Assembly: GCA_002898975.1 (NCBI GenBank)
Contig: BEID01000131.1
Location: forward strand, 1 to 5,383
Length of the DNA stretch: 5,383 bases
Direction: 5' to 3'
Origin: a bacterium HR27
GTDB lineage: Bacteria > Chloroflexota > Chloroflexia > Thermomicrobiales > Thermomicrobiaceae
Within the stretch, counting starts at the first letter, position 1. The number at the start of each line of letters is the position of its first letter. The notes below the pieces were generated by a model. That model worked only from the letters and a program-made list of their open reading frames with translations, ran no database searches and was not told where the DNA came from. The position numbers were made by a program, and so were the translations under genes. This document shows, piece after piece, positions 1 through 5,383 of this stretch.

Positions 1-1
1 A

Positions 2-1198
2 CTCGTCGATCCGGGAACGGGTCGGTTCGGCCGCTTCGACATCGGTATCCGCGACGGGGTGATCGCACGGGTGGCACCCTCGCTGGCCGATGCTGTCGCC
101 GAACAGGTGATCGATGCGCGCGGGCAGCTCGTCACGCCGGGGCTGGTCGACCTGCACACGCACGTCTACTGGGGTGCGACGTACTGGGGAATCGAACCGG
201 ATCCGATCGCGGCCCGTACCGGTGTGACGACCTGGCTCGATGCAGGAAGCGCGGGGGCGTATACCTTTCCGGGCTTGCGACGCTACATCATCGAGCGGAG
301 CCGGGTGCGGATCTTCGCGCTGTTGAACCTTTCCTCGATCGGGCTCGTCGCTCCGACCTGGGAGTTCGCGAACCTCGACTATTGCGACGTCGATGTCGCT
401 GCCCGGGTCATCGAAGCGAATCGCGACCGGATTCTCGGCGTGAAAGCCCGCATCGACGCGAACACGACGCGCGGTGTCGGTATCCGGCCGCTCCAGCTGG
501 CACGACAGCTCGCCGACAGTCTGCACCTTCCGCTGATGGTGCATATCAACAACGGTCCGCCGACGCTCGAGGAGGTAGCGGCGCTTCTCCGACCAGGCGA
601 CATCCTCACCCACTGCTCGACCGGCGGTACCATGCGGATCATCACGCCGGACGGGAAGGTTCAACCGGCGATCAGGGCGTTGCGCGAGCAGGGGCTCGTG
701 CTCGATATCGGCCATGGGACTGGTTCGTTCAGCTTCGCGGTTGCCGAGGCACTCTTGGCTGAGGGGATCGTGCCGGACACGATCTCGAGCGACATCCACC
801 AGCTGGCTGTGCAGGGGCCGATGTTCGATCTGCCGACCACGCTCTCCAAGTTTCTCGCTCTCGGCTTGAGCCTGCCCGACGTGATCGAGCGGGCCACGGT
901 TCGTCCAGCGCAGCTCATCGGGCGTCCCGAGCTGGGCAGTCTGGCCGAAGGGACACCGGCAGATATCGCGCTGTTCCGGCTCCTCCATCATGACGTCGTC
1001 TTCTACGACGTCATGATGGAGGAGCGGCGGGGTTCGCAGTTGCTCGTCAACACGTTGACGATGGTGAGCGGTCGCATCGTGCCCCGGACGGAGCCGAGTC
1101 CGCTACAGCTCTGGGCGGAACTCCCGGAGCACCAGCGGGGGATACTCGCGATCGGCCATCCATACGCGCGGCTCGTTAGACAGGTACGAGGAGGCTGA
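2..1198 (+). CDS. Amidohydrolase/deacetylase-family metallohydrolase (5' end outside window)
   Basis: A TIM-barrel metal-dependent hydrolase of the amidohydrolase superfamily, closest by eye to the COG3964 amidohydrolase/deacetylase group (Atu3266, EF0837 type), whose members hydrolyse amide or ester bonds of small acylated substrates. The reading frame is open from base 2; the first visible residues, LVDPGTGRFGRFDIGIRDG, are a typical N-terminal beta-sandwich, so the real start lies a few codons upstream. The GTG at 59 is internal. In visible-residue numbering (398 aa), the metal-site residues are H52 and H54 in DLHTH, K148 in GVKAR (probably carboxylated), H181 in MVHIN, H204 in LTHCSTGG and D264 in SDIHQ. 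The set is complete, so a binuclear active enzyme is expected. The C-terminal LVNTLTMVSGRIV closes the beta-sandwich. No signal peptide is visible. The substrate cannot be read from sequence. The stop directly abuts the next start. An unusual perfect inverted repeat lies in codons for LLHHDVVFYDVMMEE. Confidence 0.88.
   Translation, partial: LVDPGTGRFGRFDIGIRDGVIARVAPSLADAVAEQVIDARGQLVTPGLVDLHTHVYWGATYWGIEPDPIAARTGVTTWLDAGSAGAYTFPGLRRYIIERSRVRIFALLNLSSIGLVAPTWEFANLDYCDVDVAARVIEANRDRILGVKARIDANTTRGVGIRPLQLARQLADSLHLPLMVHINNGPPTLEEVAALLRPGDILTHCSTGGTMRIITPDGKVQPAIRALREQGLVLDIGHGTGSFSFAVAEALLAEGIVPDTISSDIHQLAVQGPMFDLPTTLSKFLALGLSLPDVIERATVRPAQLIGRPELGSLAEGTPADIALFRLLHHDVVFYDVMMEERRGSQLLVNTLTMVSGRIVPRTEPSPLQLWAELPEHQRGILAIGHPYARLVRQVRGG
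979..1025. repeat. Perfect 21-bp inverted repeat with 5-base loop, inside a coding region
   Basis: Bases 979-999 are the exact reverse complement of 1005-1025, separated by five bases (CTTCT, 1000-1004). Pairing stops at 978/1026 (G/G). Each arm also contains the short palindromes TCATGA and GACGTC. The structure lies wholly within the amidohydrolase frame near its C-terminus and would form a very stable hairpin in mRNA or single-stranded DNA. There is no T-tract after it, so it is not a standard terminator. Confidence 0.95.
1188..1194 (+). promoter_or_regulatory. Shine-Dalgarno site for the dUTPase gene
   Basis: GAGGAGG lies four bases before ATG 1199, within the last codons of the amidohydrolase gene. 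It is the strongest such site in the window and decides for ATG 1199 over the in-frame GTG at 1217. Because the upstream stop (TGA 1196-1198) immediately precedes the ATG, ribosomes ending on the first gene can re-initiate here. Confidence 0.75.
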
Positions 1199-1762
1199 AT
1201 GGGAGAGCGTGATGGCGTGCTGAGCCGGGAACAGCTGCTCGCCTTGTTGACAGGCGATCCACCGCTGGTCCGCGACCTACCAGCACCCGACGAACAGCTG
1301 CAGCCGCACGGGATCGACCTGACTGTTGCCACCGTCGCCCGCTATGCGAGCAAAGGACAGCTTGGTGCGAGCGACATCGCGCGGCGTCTGCCAGAATTCG
1401 AGCCGATCGAGCCCGATAGCGCTGGCTGGTGGGATCTGGTGCCCGGCCCGTACCTCGTGCGGTTCAGCGAGACGGTGTCGCTTCCGCCCGACTGCATGGC
1501 CTATGCGCGGCCGCGTTCCAGCTTGCTGCGCTGCGGGGTCGCGCTGCATACCGCGGTGTGGGATGCCGGGTACAGCGGCCAGGGGGTGGCCTTGCTCGTC
1601 GTGTACAACCCGGCTGGATTCCGCCTGCAGCGATCTGCGCGGATCGCTCAACTCGTCTTTCACCGGCTGGAACGACCGGTCGCTGAGGGGTATCGTGGAG
1701 CATACCAGGGTGAGCGTGGCGAAACCGAGCGACGTTCGAGCGACCGTTCCGATGGGGGTTAG
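1199..1762 (+). CDS. dUTP diphosphatase of the dCTP deaminase/dUTPase superfamily
   Basis: Probably a cytosolic dUTPase that hydrolyses dUTP to dUMP and pyrophosphate, keeping uracil out of DNA and supplying dUMP for thymidylate. The 187-aa length fits the family. Visible motifs in order: QPHGIDL (35-41), the N-terminal family motif; ARPRSSLLR (103-111), phosphate-binding; WDAGYSGQG (121-129), matching the catalytic motif with D122 as likely water-activating aspartate; VVYNP (134-138); RIAQLVF (148-154), a core strand; and YRGAYQGE (165-172), a C-terminal motif like that of archaeal-type family members. Where dCTP deaminases carry the catalytic Glu (LEFYN in E. coli Dcd, E138), this protein has VVYN, so deamination is unlikely and the dUTPase role is favoured. 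The last about 15 residues are a charged tail. The start follows the amidohydrolase stop with no gap, and the next gene begins three bases after its TAG. The family assignment is secure; dUTPase versus bifunctional is an inference from alignment by eye. Confidence 0.85.
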   Translation: MGERDGVLSREQLLALLTGDPPLVRDLPAPDEQLQPHGIDLTVATVARYASKGQLGASDIARRLPEFEPIEPDSAGWWDLVPGPYLVRFSETVSLPPDCMAYARPRSSLLRCGVALHTAVWDAGYSGQGVALLVVYNPAGFRLQRSARIAQLVFHRLERPVAEGYRGAYQGERGETERRSSDRSDGG

Positions 1763-1765
1763 GCG

Positions 1766-2170
1766 ATGTCGAGAGCGCGCGCAGCACTGTTCCTGGCGAC
1801 CCGCTTGCCGACCGATCCGAAAGAAGCGAAGAAGCGGCCAGCTCCTGAGGTCGAGCTGGCTGAGCAGGAGGCGCGGCTGCGCGCCTTCGCTGCGCGCGAG
1901 GACTACGAGGTCGCGAAAGTCTTCAGCGAGATCTTGCCGGAACTCCCCGAGCAACGACCAGGGCTCAAGGCGTTGCGAACCGCGATGTGGCTGCGCGAGA
2001 TCGATGTCGTCGTTGCAGCCTCGCCGGAGTGCTTGTATCGCGATCCGGAGCGACTCAAGAGTTTCCTCATCGAAGCGCGGACGCTCGGCCAGCGCGTCGA
2101 GTTTCTCGAGGTGCCGCCGCTGTACGCTTGGATCGTGAAGGAGTACGGTTGGCCGCTCGAGCGGCGGTAG
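1766..2170 (+). CDS. Small resolvase-like protein lacking the catalytic serine
   Basis: A 134-aa protein that resembles the N-terminal catalytic domain of serine recombinases/resolvases (PF00239) without a DNA-binding domain. Similarities: an initial strand RAALFLATR (5-13) where resolvases have Y-x-R-V-S; EQEARLRAFAAREDYEV (33-49), like the helix E-x-Q-x-x-x-L-x-x-y-A and following strand; RPGLKAL (64-70), matching the R-P-x-L motif; EIDVVVA (78-84), the core strand; LYRDPERLKSFLIEA (90-104), like the L-x-R segment; and GQRVEFLEV (108-116), the last strand. The nucleophilic Ser and neighbouring Arg of the first strand are not recognisable, and the usual D-R-L is E-C-L (88-90). Arg64 and Arg92 remain as candidate equivalents of two active-site arginines. 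Recombinase activity is therefore unlikely; a regulatory or binding role is possible but unknown. ATG 1766 lies three bases after the dUTPase stop with only a weak G-rich ribosome site, so expression is probably coupled. The fold assignment is by eye. Confidence 0.75.
   Translation: MSRARAALFLATRLPTDPKEAKKRPAPEVELAEQEARLRAFAAREDYEVAKVFSEILPELPEQRPGLKALRTAMWLREIDVVVAASPECLYRDPERLKSFLIEARTLGQRVEFLEVPPLYAWIVKEYGWPLERR
2152..2165. repeat. 14-bp perfect palindrome at the 3' end of the resolvase-like gene
   Basis: GCCGCTCGAGCGGC is self-complementary and ends two bases before the TAG at 2168-2170. In mRNA it could form a five-pair stem with a UCGA loop, just ahead of the ribosome site (GAGGG, 2176-2180) of the next gene. 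In DNA this GC-rich such palindromes arise by chance, so a function is only a possibility. Confidence 0.35.
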
Positions 2171-2185
2171 CGAGCGAGGGAAACG

Positions 2186-2695
2186 ATGCTGCGATTGATC
2201 ATCGATGCGCTCCGTTTCGATCCGCGGGCGTTCCGGGCGGTCCGGGACGATCCGGTCGCGACCGTCCCGGTGCTGCTCTTCGTCGCCCTCTGTGTGCTTT
2301 CGGCCGGCGTCGTAGCCTTGCCGTTCGGGGGAGTACGTGCCTTCGGTGTGATGGCCGCTTCGGCATTCATCTCCTGGACAGTCTTCGTCATCGCTGCGTT
2401 CGTTTTCGGGACGAAGGCGCTACCCGGCGCGGAGACGCAGGCGACGCTGGGCCAACTGGCTCGCACGCTCGGCCTGGCACTCGCGCCGACGCTCCTCCTG
2501 GTCTTCGGTGTAGTGCCAGCCCTGCAGATCGTGGTGGTTCCGCTGGCGCTGCTGTGGACCGTGTTTACGACGTTGATGGCGCTGCGCGAGACGCTGGGGG
2601 TCGGTACGCTCCGCGCGCTCCTCGTCGCCGTGCTGTCCTACGGTGCAGCAGCAGTGATCGGGAGCTTTTTGACGCCACCCGGTTCGGCCGGTTGA
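2186..2695 (+). CDS. Yip1-like polytopic membrane protein
   Basis: A 169-aa integral membrane protein of unknown function. It opens with an amphipathic cytoplasmic stretch, LIIDALRFDPRAFRAVRDDP (4-23), which resembles the N-terminal segment seen in bacterial Yip1-domain proteins (PF04893). Hydrophobic segments follow at about 26-47, 53-75, 93-110, 112-132 and 141-162, so about five membrane spans. Charged residues are few and lie in the short loops (TKALPGAETQ 76-85, RETLGVG 134-140). There is no cleavable signal peptide and no catalytic motif. GAGGG at 2176-2180, five bases before ATG 2186, supports the start. It sits 15 bases after the resolvase-like gene and 45 before the Lon-like protease, so it may share their transcript; a link with the protease is only suggested by position. 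The membrane nature is certain; the Yip1 family name is a tentative match by topology and N-terminal motif. Confidence 0.8.
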   Translation: MLRLIIDALRFDPRAFRAVRDDPVATVPVLLFVALCVLSAGVVALPFGGVRAFGVMAASAFISWTVFVIAAFVFGTKALPGAETQATLGQLARTLGLALAPTLLLVFGVVPALQIVVVPLALLWTVFTTLMALRETLGVGTLRALLVAVLSYGAAAVIGSFLTPPGSAG

Positions 2696-2711
2696 ATCCT
2701 ACCGAGCCGGG
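2678..2711 (+). other. Hairpin spanning the stop codon of the membrane-protein gene
   Basis: CCCGGTTCGG (2678-2687) can pair with CCGAGCCGGG (2702-2711) over ten pairs, one of them a U-G wobble at 2683/2706, with a 14-base loop that contains the TGA stop (2693-2695). It is followed by a purine-rich tract rather than a T-run, so it does not look like a standard intrinsic terminator. It could act as an mRNA stability or partial attenuation element between the membrane-protein and protease genes. Confidence 0.4.
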
Positions 2712-2737
2712 AGGGGGGGCGGAAAGGGAGGGAAGGG
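2709..2737 (+). promoter_or_regulatory. G-rich leader with G-quadruplex potential and the protease ribosome site
   Basis: This stretch carries five runs of three or more G on the coding strand: 2709-2711, 2713-2719, 2726-2728, 2730-2732 and 2735-2737, separated by 1, 6, 1 and 2 bases. That satisfies the usual G3+ with loops of 1-7 rule for a G-quadruplex. The same bases include GGGAGG (2726-2731), nine bases before ATG 2741 and the most likely Shine-Dalgarno site. Folding would hide that site. The first G run also serves as the end of the preceding hairpin, so the two structures would compete. Confidence 0.5.
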
Positions 2738-2740
2738 ACA

Positions 2741-5260
2741 ATGAGTGGGACGACGAGCGAACTCGTCACACAACTCCGGGTTCCGGTCGATCGCCTGCGC
2801 CGCCGGCTCGACCCCGCCACGCTCCCGTTCCAGACGACAGCCGAAGTCGAGCCGATCGCTGGAACCGTCGGGCAACCGCGGGCGCTCGAGGCGCTCGAAT
2901 TCGGCCTGGAAATCACTTCGTACGGGTACAACGTCTACGTCGCTGGTCGGCCCGGTTCGGGCCGCGAGAGTACCGTGCTGCGCCTCGTCGAGCAGCTCGC
3001 GGCGACGAAGCCGACGCCGCCGGACTGGATCTACGTGCACAATTTTCAAGATCCGGAGCGTCCGATCGCGATCTCGCTGCCGGCTGGACGCGGTGCGCAG
3101 CTCGCGCGCGACATGGACGAGTTTCTGCGGGCAGCGCAGCAGGCGATCCCGCGAGCGTTCGAGAGCGAAGAGTACGACCGGCGACGGCGCGCCATCATCG
3201 ACCGGCTCAACCAGGAACGCGAGCGGCTGTGGGAAGGTGTTCAACAGTTCGCCCAGCAGCTCGGCTTCGCGGTGGAATTGACGCCAGCTGGCGTGATCAG
3301 CGTACCGGTCGTCCAGGGACGGCCCCTCGCACCGGAGGAGTACGAGCGTTTGCCGGAGCCGGTGCGGGAGGAGCTGGAGCGACGCAACCAGCGCATCCAG
3401 GATCGTGTGGCCGATGCGCTCCGCGAGGTGCGGCGGTTGGAGCGCGAAACGGCCGAGCGTTTGCGACAGCTCGACCGGGAAGTGGCGCTCTTCGCGGTGG
3501 GTGGGTTGTTCGAGGAACTACGGGAACGGTACCAGGACATCCCGCAAGTGCTCGCGTTCCTCGATCAGGTACGCGAGGACATTCCCGAGCACCTGCACGA
3601 CTTTTTCCCGCCGCAAGTACCCGGTGTCCCGACGCCGATCGCTCAGCTCCAGGCGCTGCAACAACAGGAACACCTCGCCCGCTATCGCATCAACGTGTTC
3701 GTCGACAATAGCCAGACGCAGGGCGCGCCGGTGATTTTCGAGCGCAACCCATCGTACTACAACCTCGTCGGACGGATCGACTACCGGGCGACGTTCGGAG
3801 CGATGGTGACCGACTTCAGCCAGATCCGGGCGGGTGCCCTACACCGGGCGAACGGCGGTTTTCTCGTCCTACACGTCGTCGAGCTGCTCCAGAATCCGTT
3901 CTCCTGGGAGGCGCTCAAGCGAGCGCTCATCACGCGACAAGTGGTGATCGAGAACCTCGGCCAGCAGTATGCGGTTTTACCGACAGCCACGCTTCGGCCT
4001 GACCCCATTCTCCTGGACGTCAAGGTCGTGCTCATCGGCTCACCGCTGCTCTATTACCTCTTGTCCGCATACGACGACGATTTCCGCGAACTCTTCCGCG
4101 TGCGCGCTGATTTCGCGCCGGACATGGACTGGGACGAGCAGCACGTGATGGGCTATGCCGCGTTCATCAGCCGGGTCGTTCGGGAGCAAGGACTGCGCCA
4201 TTTCGACCGCAGCGCTGTTGCCCGGGTCATCGAGTTCGGGGCGAGACAGGTCGAGCACCAGCGGAAACTTTCCTCGCAGCTTCTGGAGATCGGAAACCTG
4301 GTCGCCGAGGCGAGCTACTGGGCGGGGAAGGCCGGGCGCGACATCGTGACGGCGGAAGACGTCGAGACGGCGATCCAGAAGAAGCGGTACCGCTCCGACC
4401 TCATCGCCGAACGGATCCGCGAACTGATCGCCGAGGGGACGCTCAAGATCGAGACGCGTGGTGCGCGCGTGGGGGTGATCAACGGCCTGGCGGTCGTCGA
4501 TCTGGGCGATTTCGCCTTCGGCAAGCCGTCGCGTGTCACGGCGCGCATTTCCCTCGGTCGCGGAAATCTCATCAGTATCGAACGTGAGATCGCGCTCTCC
4601 GGGCCGATCCATTCGAAAGGATTCCTGATCCTCTCCAACTATCTCGCTGGCGCCTATGCGCAGGACTTCCCGCTGGCGATCAGCGCCTCGATCACCTTCG
4701 AGCAGGCCTACGAGGAGATCGAGGGGGACTCGGCTTCGTCGACCGAGCTGTACGCCTTGCTCTCGGCGCTCTCTGGCTTGCCGATCAAGCAAGGCATCGC
4801 GGTGACCGGCTCGGTGAACCAGTACGGTGAAGTCCAGGCGATCGGCGGGGTCAACGAGAAGATCGAGGGGTTCTTCGCAGTCTGCAAAGCGCAAGGCCTG
4901 ACCGGTGAGCAGGGAGTCATCATCCCCACGGCCAATGTCCAGCACCTCATGTTGGACGACGAAGTGATCCAGGCCGTCGCCGAGGGGAAGTTCCACATTT
5001 GGGCGGTCGATACCGTCGATCAGGGGATCGAAATCCTGACCGGTGTGCCGGCCGGCGAACGCCAGCCCGACGGAACGTATCCGGAGGGCACCGTGCACCG
5101 CCGGGTGATGGATCGTCTGCGCGAGTATGCGGAGCGGATGCGCGACTTCGGGCGTCGTGACGAGCGTGGGGAGCGGGACGAAGCGCGGGCTCAGGAAGCG
5201 GCGGCCGATCCGGAGCCTGCCGGAAACGGCGGTGCGGAGGATGACTCGCCGAGTAGCTGA
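2741..5260 (+). CDS. Lon-like protease, AAA_32 / LonB-LonC type
   Basis: An 839-aa soluble protease of family S16, expected to form a ring that degrades unfolded or specific proteins in the cytosol. Domain order: N-terminal AAA-like core (about 40-130) with GQPRALEALEFGL (44-56); a helical, charged coiled-coil insert (about 140-265); the second half of the AAA-like core with GALHRANGGFLVL (365-377) and LFRVRADF (451-458); a helical lid (about 465-560); and a Lon protease domain (about 565-770). The catalytic dyad is S664 in EGDSAS and K707 in IGGVNEK, 43 residues apart as in other Lon proteases. The tail (about 785-839) is highly charged and probably disordered. There is no transmembrane insert, unlike archaeal LonB. 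The nucleotide motifs deviate: Walker A reads GRPGSGRES (69-77), with Arg for Lys and Glu for Ser/Thr, and the Walker B position reads FLVLH (374-378), with His for Asp. MtaLonC of Meiothermus, which has a similar architecture, was reported to be ATP-independent. ATG 2741 is supported by GGGAGG upstream. Family certain; ATP dependence open. Confidence 0.92.
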   Translation: MSGTTSELVTQLRVPVDRLRRRLDPATLPFQTTAEVEPIAGTVGQPRALEALEFGLEITSYGYNVYVAGRPGSGRESTVLRLVEQLAATKPTPPDWIYVHNFQDPERPIAISLPAGRGAQLARDMDEFLRAAQQAIPRAFESEEYDRRRRAIIDRLNQERERLWEGVQQFAQQLGFAVELTPAGVISVPVVQGRPLAPEEYERLPEPVREELERRNQRIQDRVADALREVRRLERETAERLRQLDREVALFAVGGLFEELRERYQDIPQVLAFLDQVREDIPEHLHDFFPPQVPGVPTPIAQLQALQQQEHLARYRINVFVDNSQTQGAPVIFERNPSYYNLVGRIDYRATFGAMVTDFSQIRAGALHRANGGFLVLHVVELLQNPFSWEALKRALITRQVVIENLGQQYAVLPTATLRPDPILLDVKVVLIGSPLLYYLLSAYDDDFRELFRVRADFAPDMDWDEQHVMGYAAFISRVVREQGLRHFDRSAVARVIEFGARQVEHQRKLSSQLLEIGNLVAEASYWAGKAGRDIVTAEDVETAIQKKRYRSDLIAERIRELIAEGTLKIETRGARVGVINGLAVVDLGDFAFGKPSRVTARISLGRGNLISIEREIALSGPIHSKGFLILSNYLAGAYAQDFPLAISASITFEQAYEEIEGDSASSTELYALLSALSGLPIKQGIAVTGSVNQYGEVQAIGGVNEKIEGFFAVCKAQGLTGEQGVIIPTANVQHLMLDDEVIQAVAEGKFHIWAVDTVDQGIEILTGVPAGERQPDGTYPEGTVHRRVMDRLREYAERMRDFGRRDERGERDEARAQEAAADPEPAGNGGAEDDSPSS

Positions 5261-5281
5261 CCGCTCACCGTGAGGCGCGGT
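5260..5281. terminator. Possible hairpin between convergent genes
   Basis: ACCGC (5260-5264) pairs with GCGGT (5277-5281), and TCA (5265-5267) with TGA (5271-5273) around a CCG loop, leaving GGC (5274-5276) bulged. It overlaps the last base of the protease stop and the stop of the convergent gene. Neither strand shows a T-run after it, so intrinsic termination is doubtful; the position between two converging genes is the main argument. Confidence 0.25.
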
Positions 5282-5383
5282 GGCCGAACCGCTCGTGTAG
5301 CCGTTCGATCAGGAGTTCGATACCGCGTGTGCGCTCTTCCGGTCGCGCTGGTGCGATACCGAGCCAGCGGAGACTGAGCGTGA
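5265..5383 (-). CDS. C-terminal end of an unidentified protein (continues past window)
   Basis: On the - strand a frame is open from the right edge to a TGA at 5267-5265 and encodes 38 visible residues, including RWLGIAPARPEERTRGIELL and the ending IERLHERFGHRASR. The composition (amphipathic helix rich in Arg, Glu and Leu, then a basic tail) and a mostly G/C third codon position look like a real protein. The layout, converging on the protease gene with four bases between stops, also fits a true gene end. There is not enough sequence to name it. A strand followed by a helix ending in E-R-F-G recalls the C-terminal ends of some Y-family DNA polymerases, but this is a weak resemblance. Without the upstream part it could still be a chance open frame. 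Confidence 0.5.
   Translation of the reverse strand, partial: TLSLRWLGIAPARPEERTRGIELLIERLHERFGHRASR

Noticed and set aside
59..61. GTG as the start of the amidohydrolase
   Set aside because: The frame stays open to base 2 and the 19 codons before it encode a typical family N-terminal beta-sandwich (LVDPGTGRFGRFDIGIRDG); no ribosome site precedes the GTG. The gene starts before the window.
1277..1954. Antisense open frame of 225 codons opposite the dUTPase and resolvase-like genes
   Set aside because: It lies wholly opposite two better-supported genes, its product has no recognisable motif, and it reflects codon bias on the other strand.
2657..2670. ATCGGGAGCTTTTT as an intrinsic terminator
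   Set aside because: The T-run lies within the membrane-protein coding frame and no stable GC-rich stem ends just before it.
1987..3711. Long + strand open frame of 574 codons across the membrane-protein and protease genes
   Set aside because: It overlaps three well-supported genes in another frame, and its product is low-complexity Arg/Gly/Ala-rich with no recognisable domain; this is common in GC-rich DNA.
4040..5098. Long antisense open frame of 352 codons opposite the Lon protease domain
   Set aside because: It mirrors the codon structure of the conserved protease gene. The product is Asp/Arg/Leu-rich with no family motif and no ribosome site; treated as a shadow.
1..5383. CRISPR arrays, insertion sequences, tRNA or rRNA genes
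   Set aside because: No regularly spaced repeats, transposase genes with terminal repeats, or RNA-gene-like sequences were seen; the coding density leaves almost no room for them. The resolvase-like gene lacks recombination sites or other mobile features around it.

Overview
This is a GC-rich bacterial window with five genes read left to right on the + strand at very close spacing, plus the tail of a sixth gene entering from the right on the - strand. The proteins are rich in Arg, Glu, Leu and Val and poor in Lys and Asn. With the GC-rich codon use and the unusual gene families, this suggests a thermophilic, high-GC bacterium such as Thermomicrobia (Chloroflexota). That placement is an inference from style and was not checked by a search.

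Layout: (1) 2-1198, an amidohydrolase/deacetylase-family metallohydrolase whose start lies before the window; its metal ligands are all visible, and its 3' third holds a perfect 21-bp inverted repeat. (2) 1199-1762, a dUTPase of the dCTP-deaminase/dUTPase superfamily, starting on the base after the previous stop. (3) 1766-2170, a small protein resembling the catalytic domain of serine recombinases but lacking the nucleophilic serine. (4) 2186-2695, a small polytopic membrane protein of Yip1-like type. (5) 2741-5260, a large Lon-like protease of the AAA_32/LonB-LonC type with an intact Ser-Lys dyad but degenerate Walker motifs. (6) 5265-5383 on the - strand, the C-terminal end of an unidentified protein, convergent with the protease. 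The only + strand gap longer than 15 bases (2696-2740) holds a hairpin and a G-rich tract that overlaps the ribosome binding site of the protease gene.

Genes 1-4 are spaced 0, 3 and 15 bases apart and are probably one transcript with translational coupling. The protease may be read through from it or have its own control. The genes do not form a known pathway. A loose nucleotide/protein quality-control theme (dUTP removal, proteolysis) is possible but unproven.

The observations most worth a second look are the 47-base perfect hairpin inside the amidohydrolase, the serine-less resolvase-like protein, the Walker-degenerate Lon-like protease, and the potential RNA G-quadruplex over its ribosome binding site.
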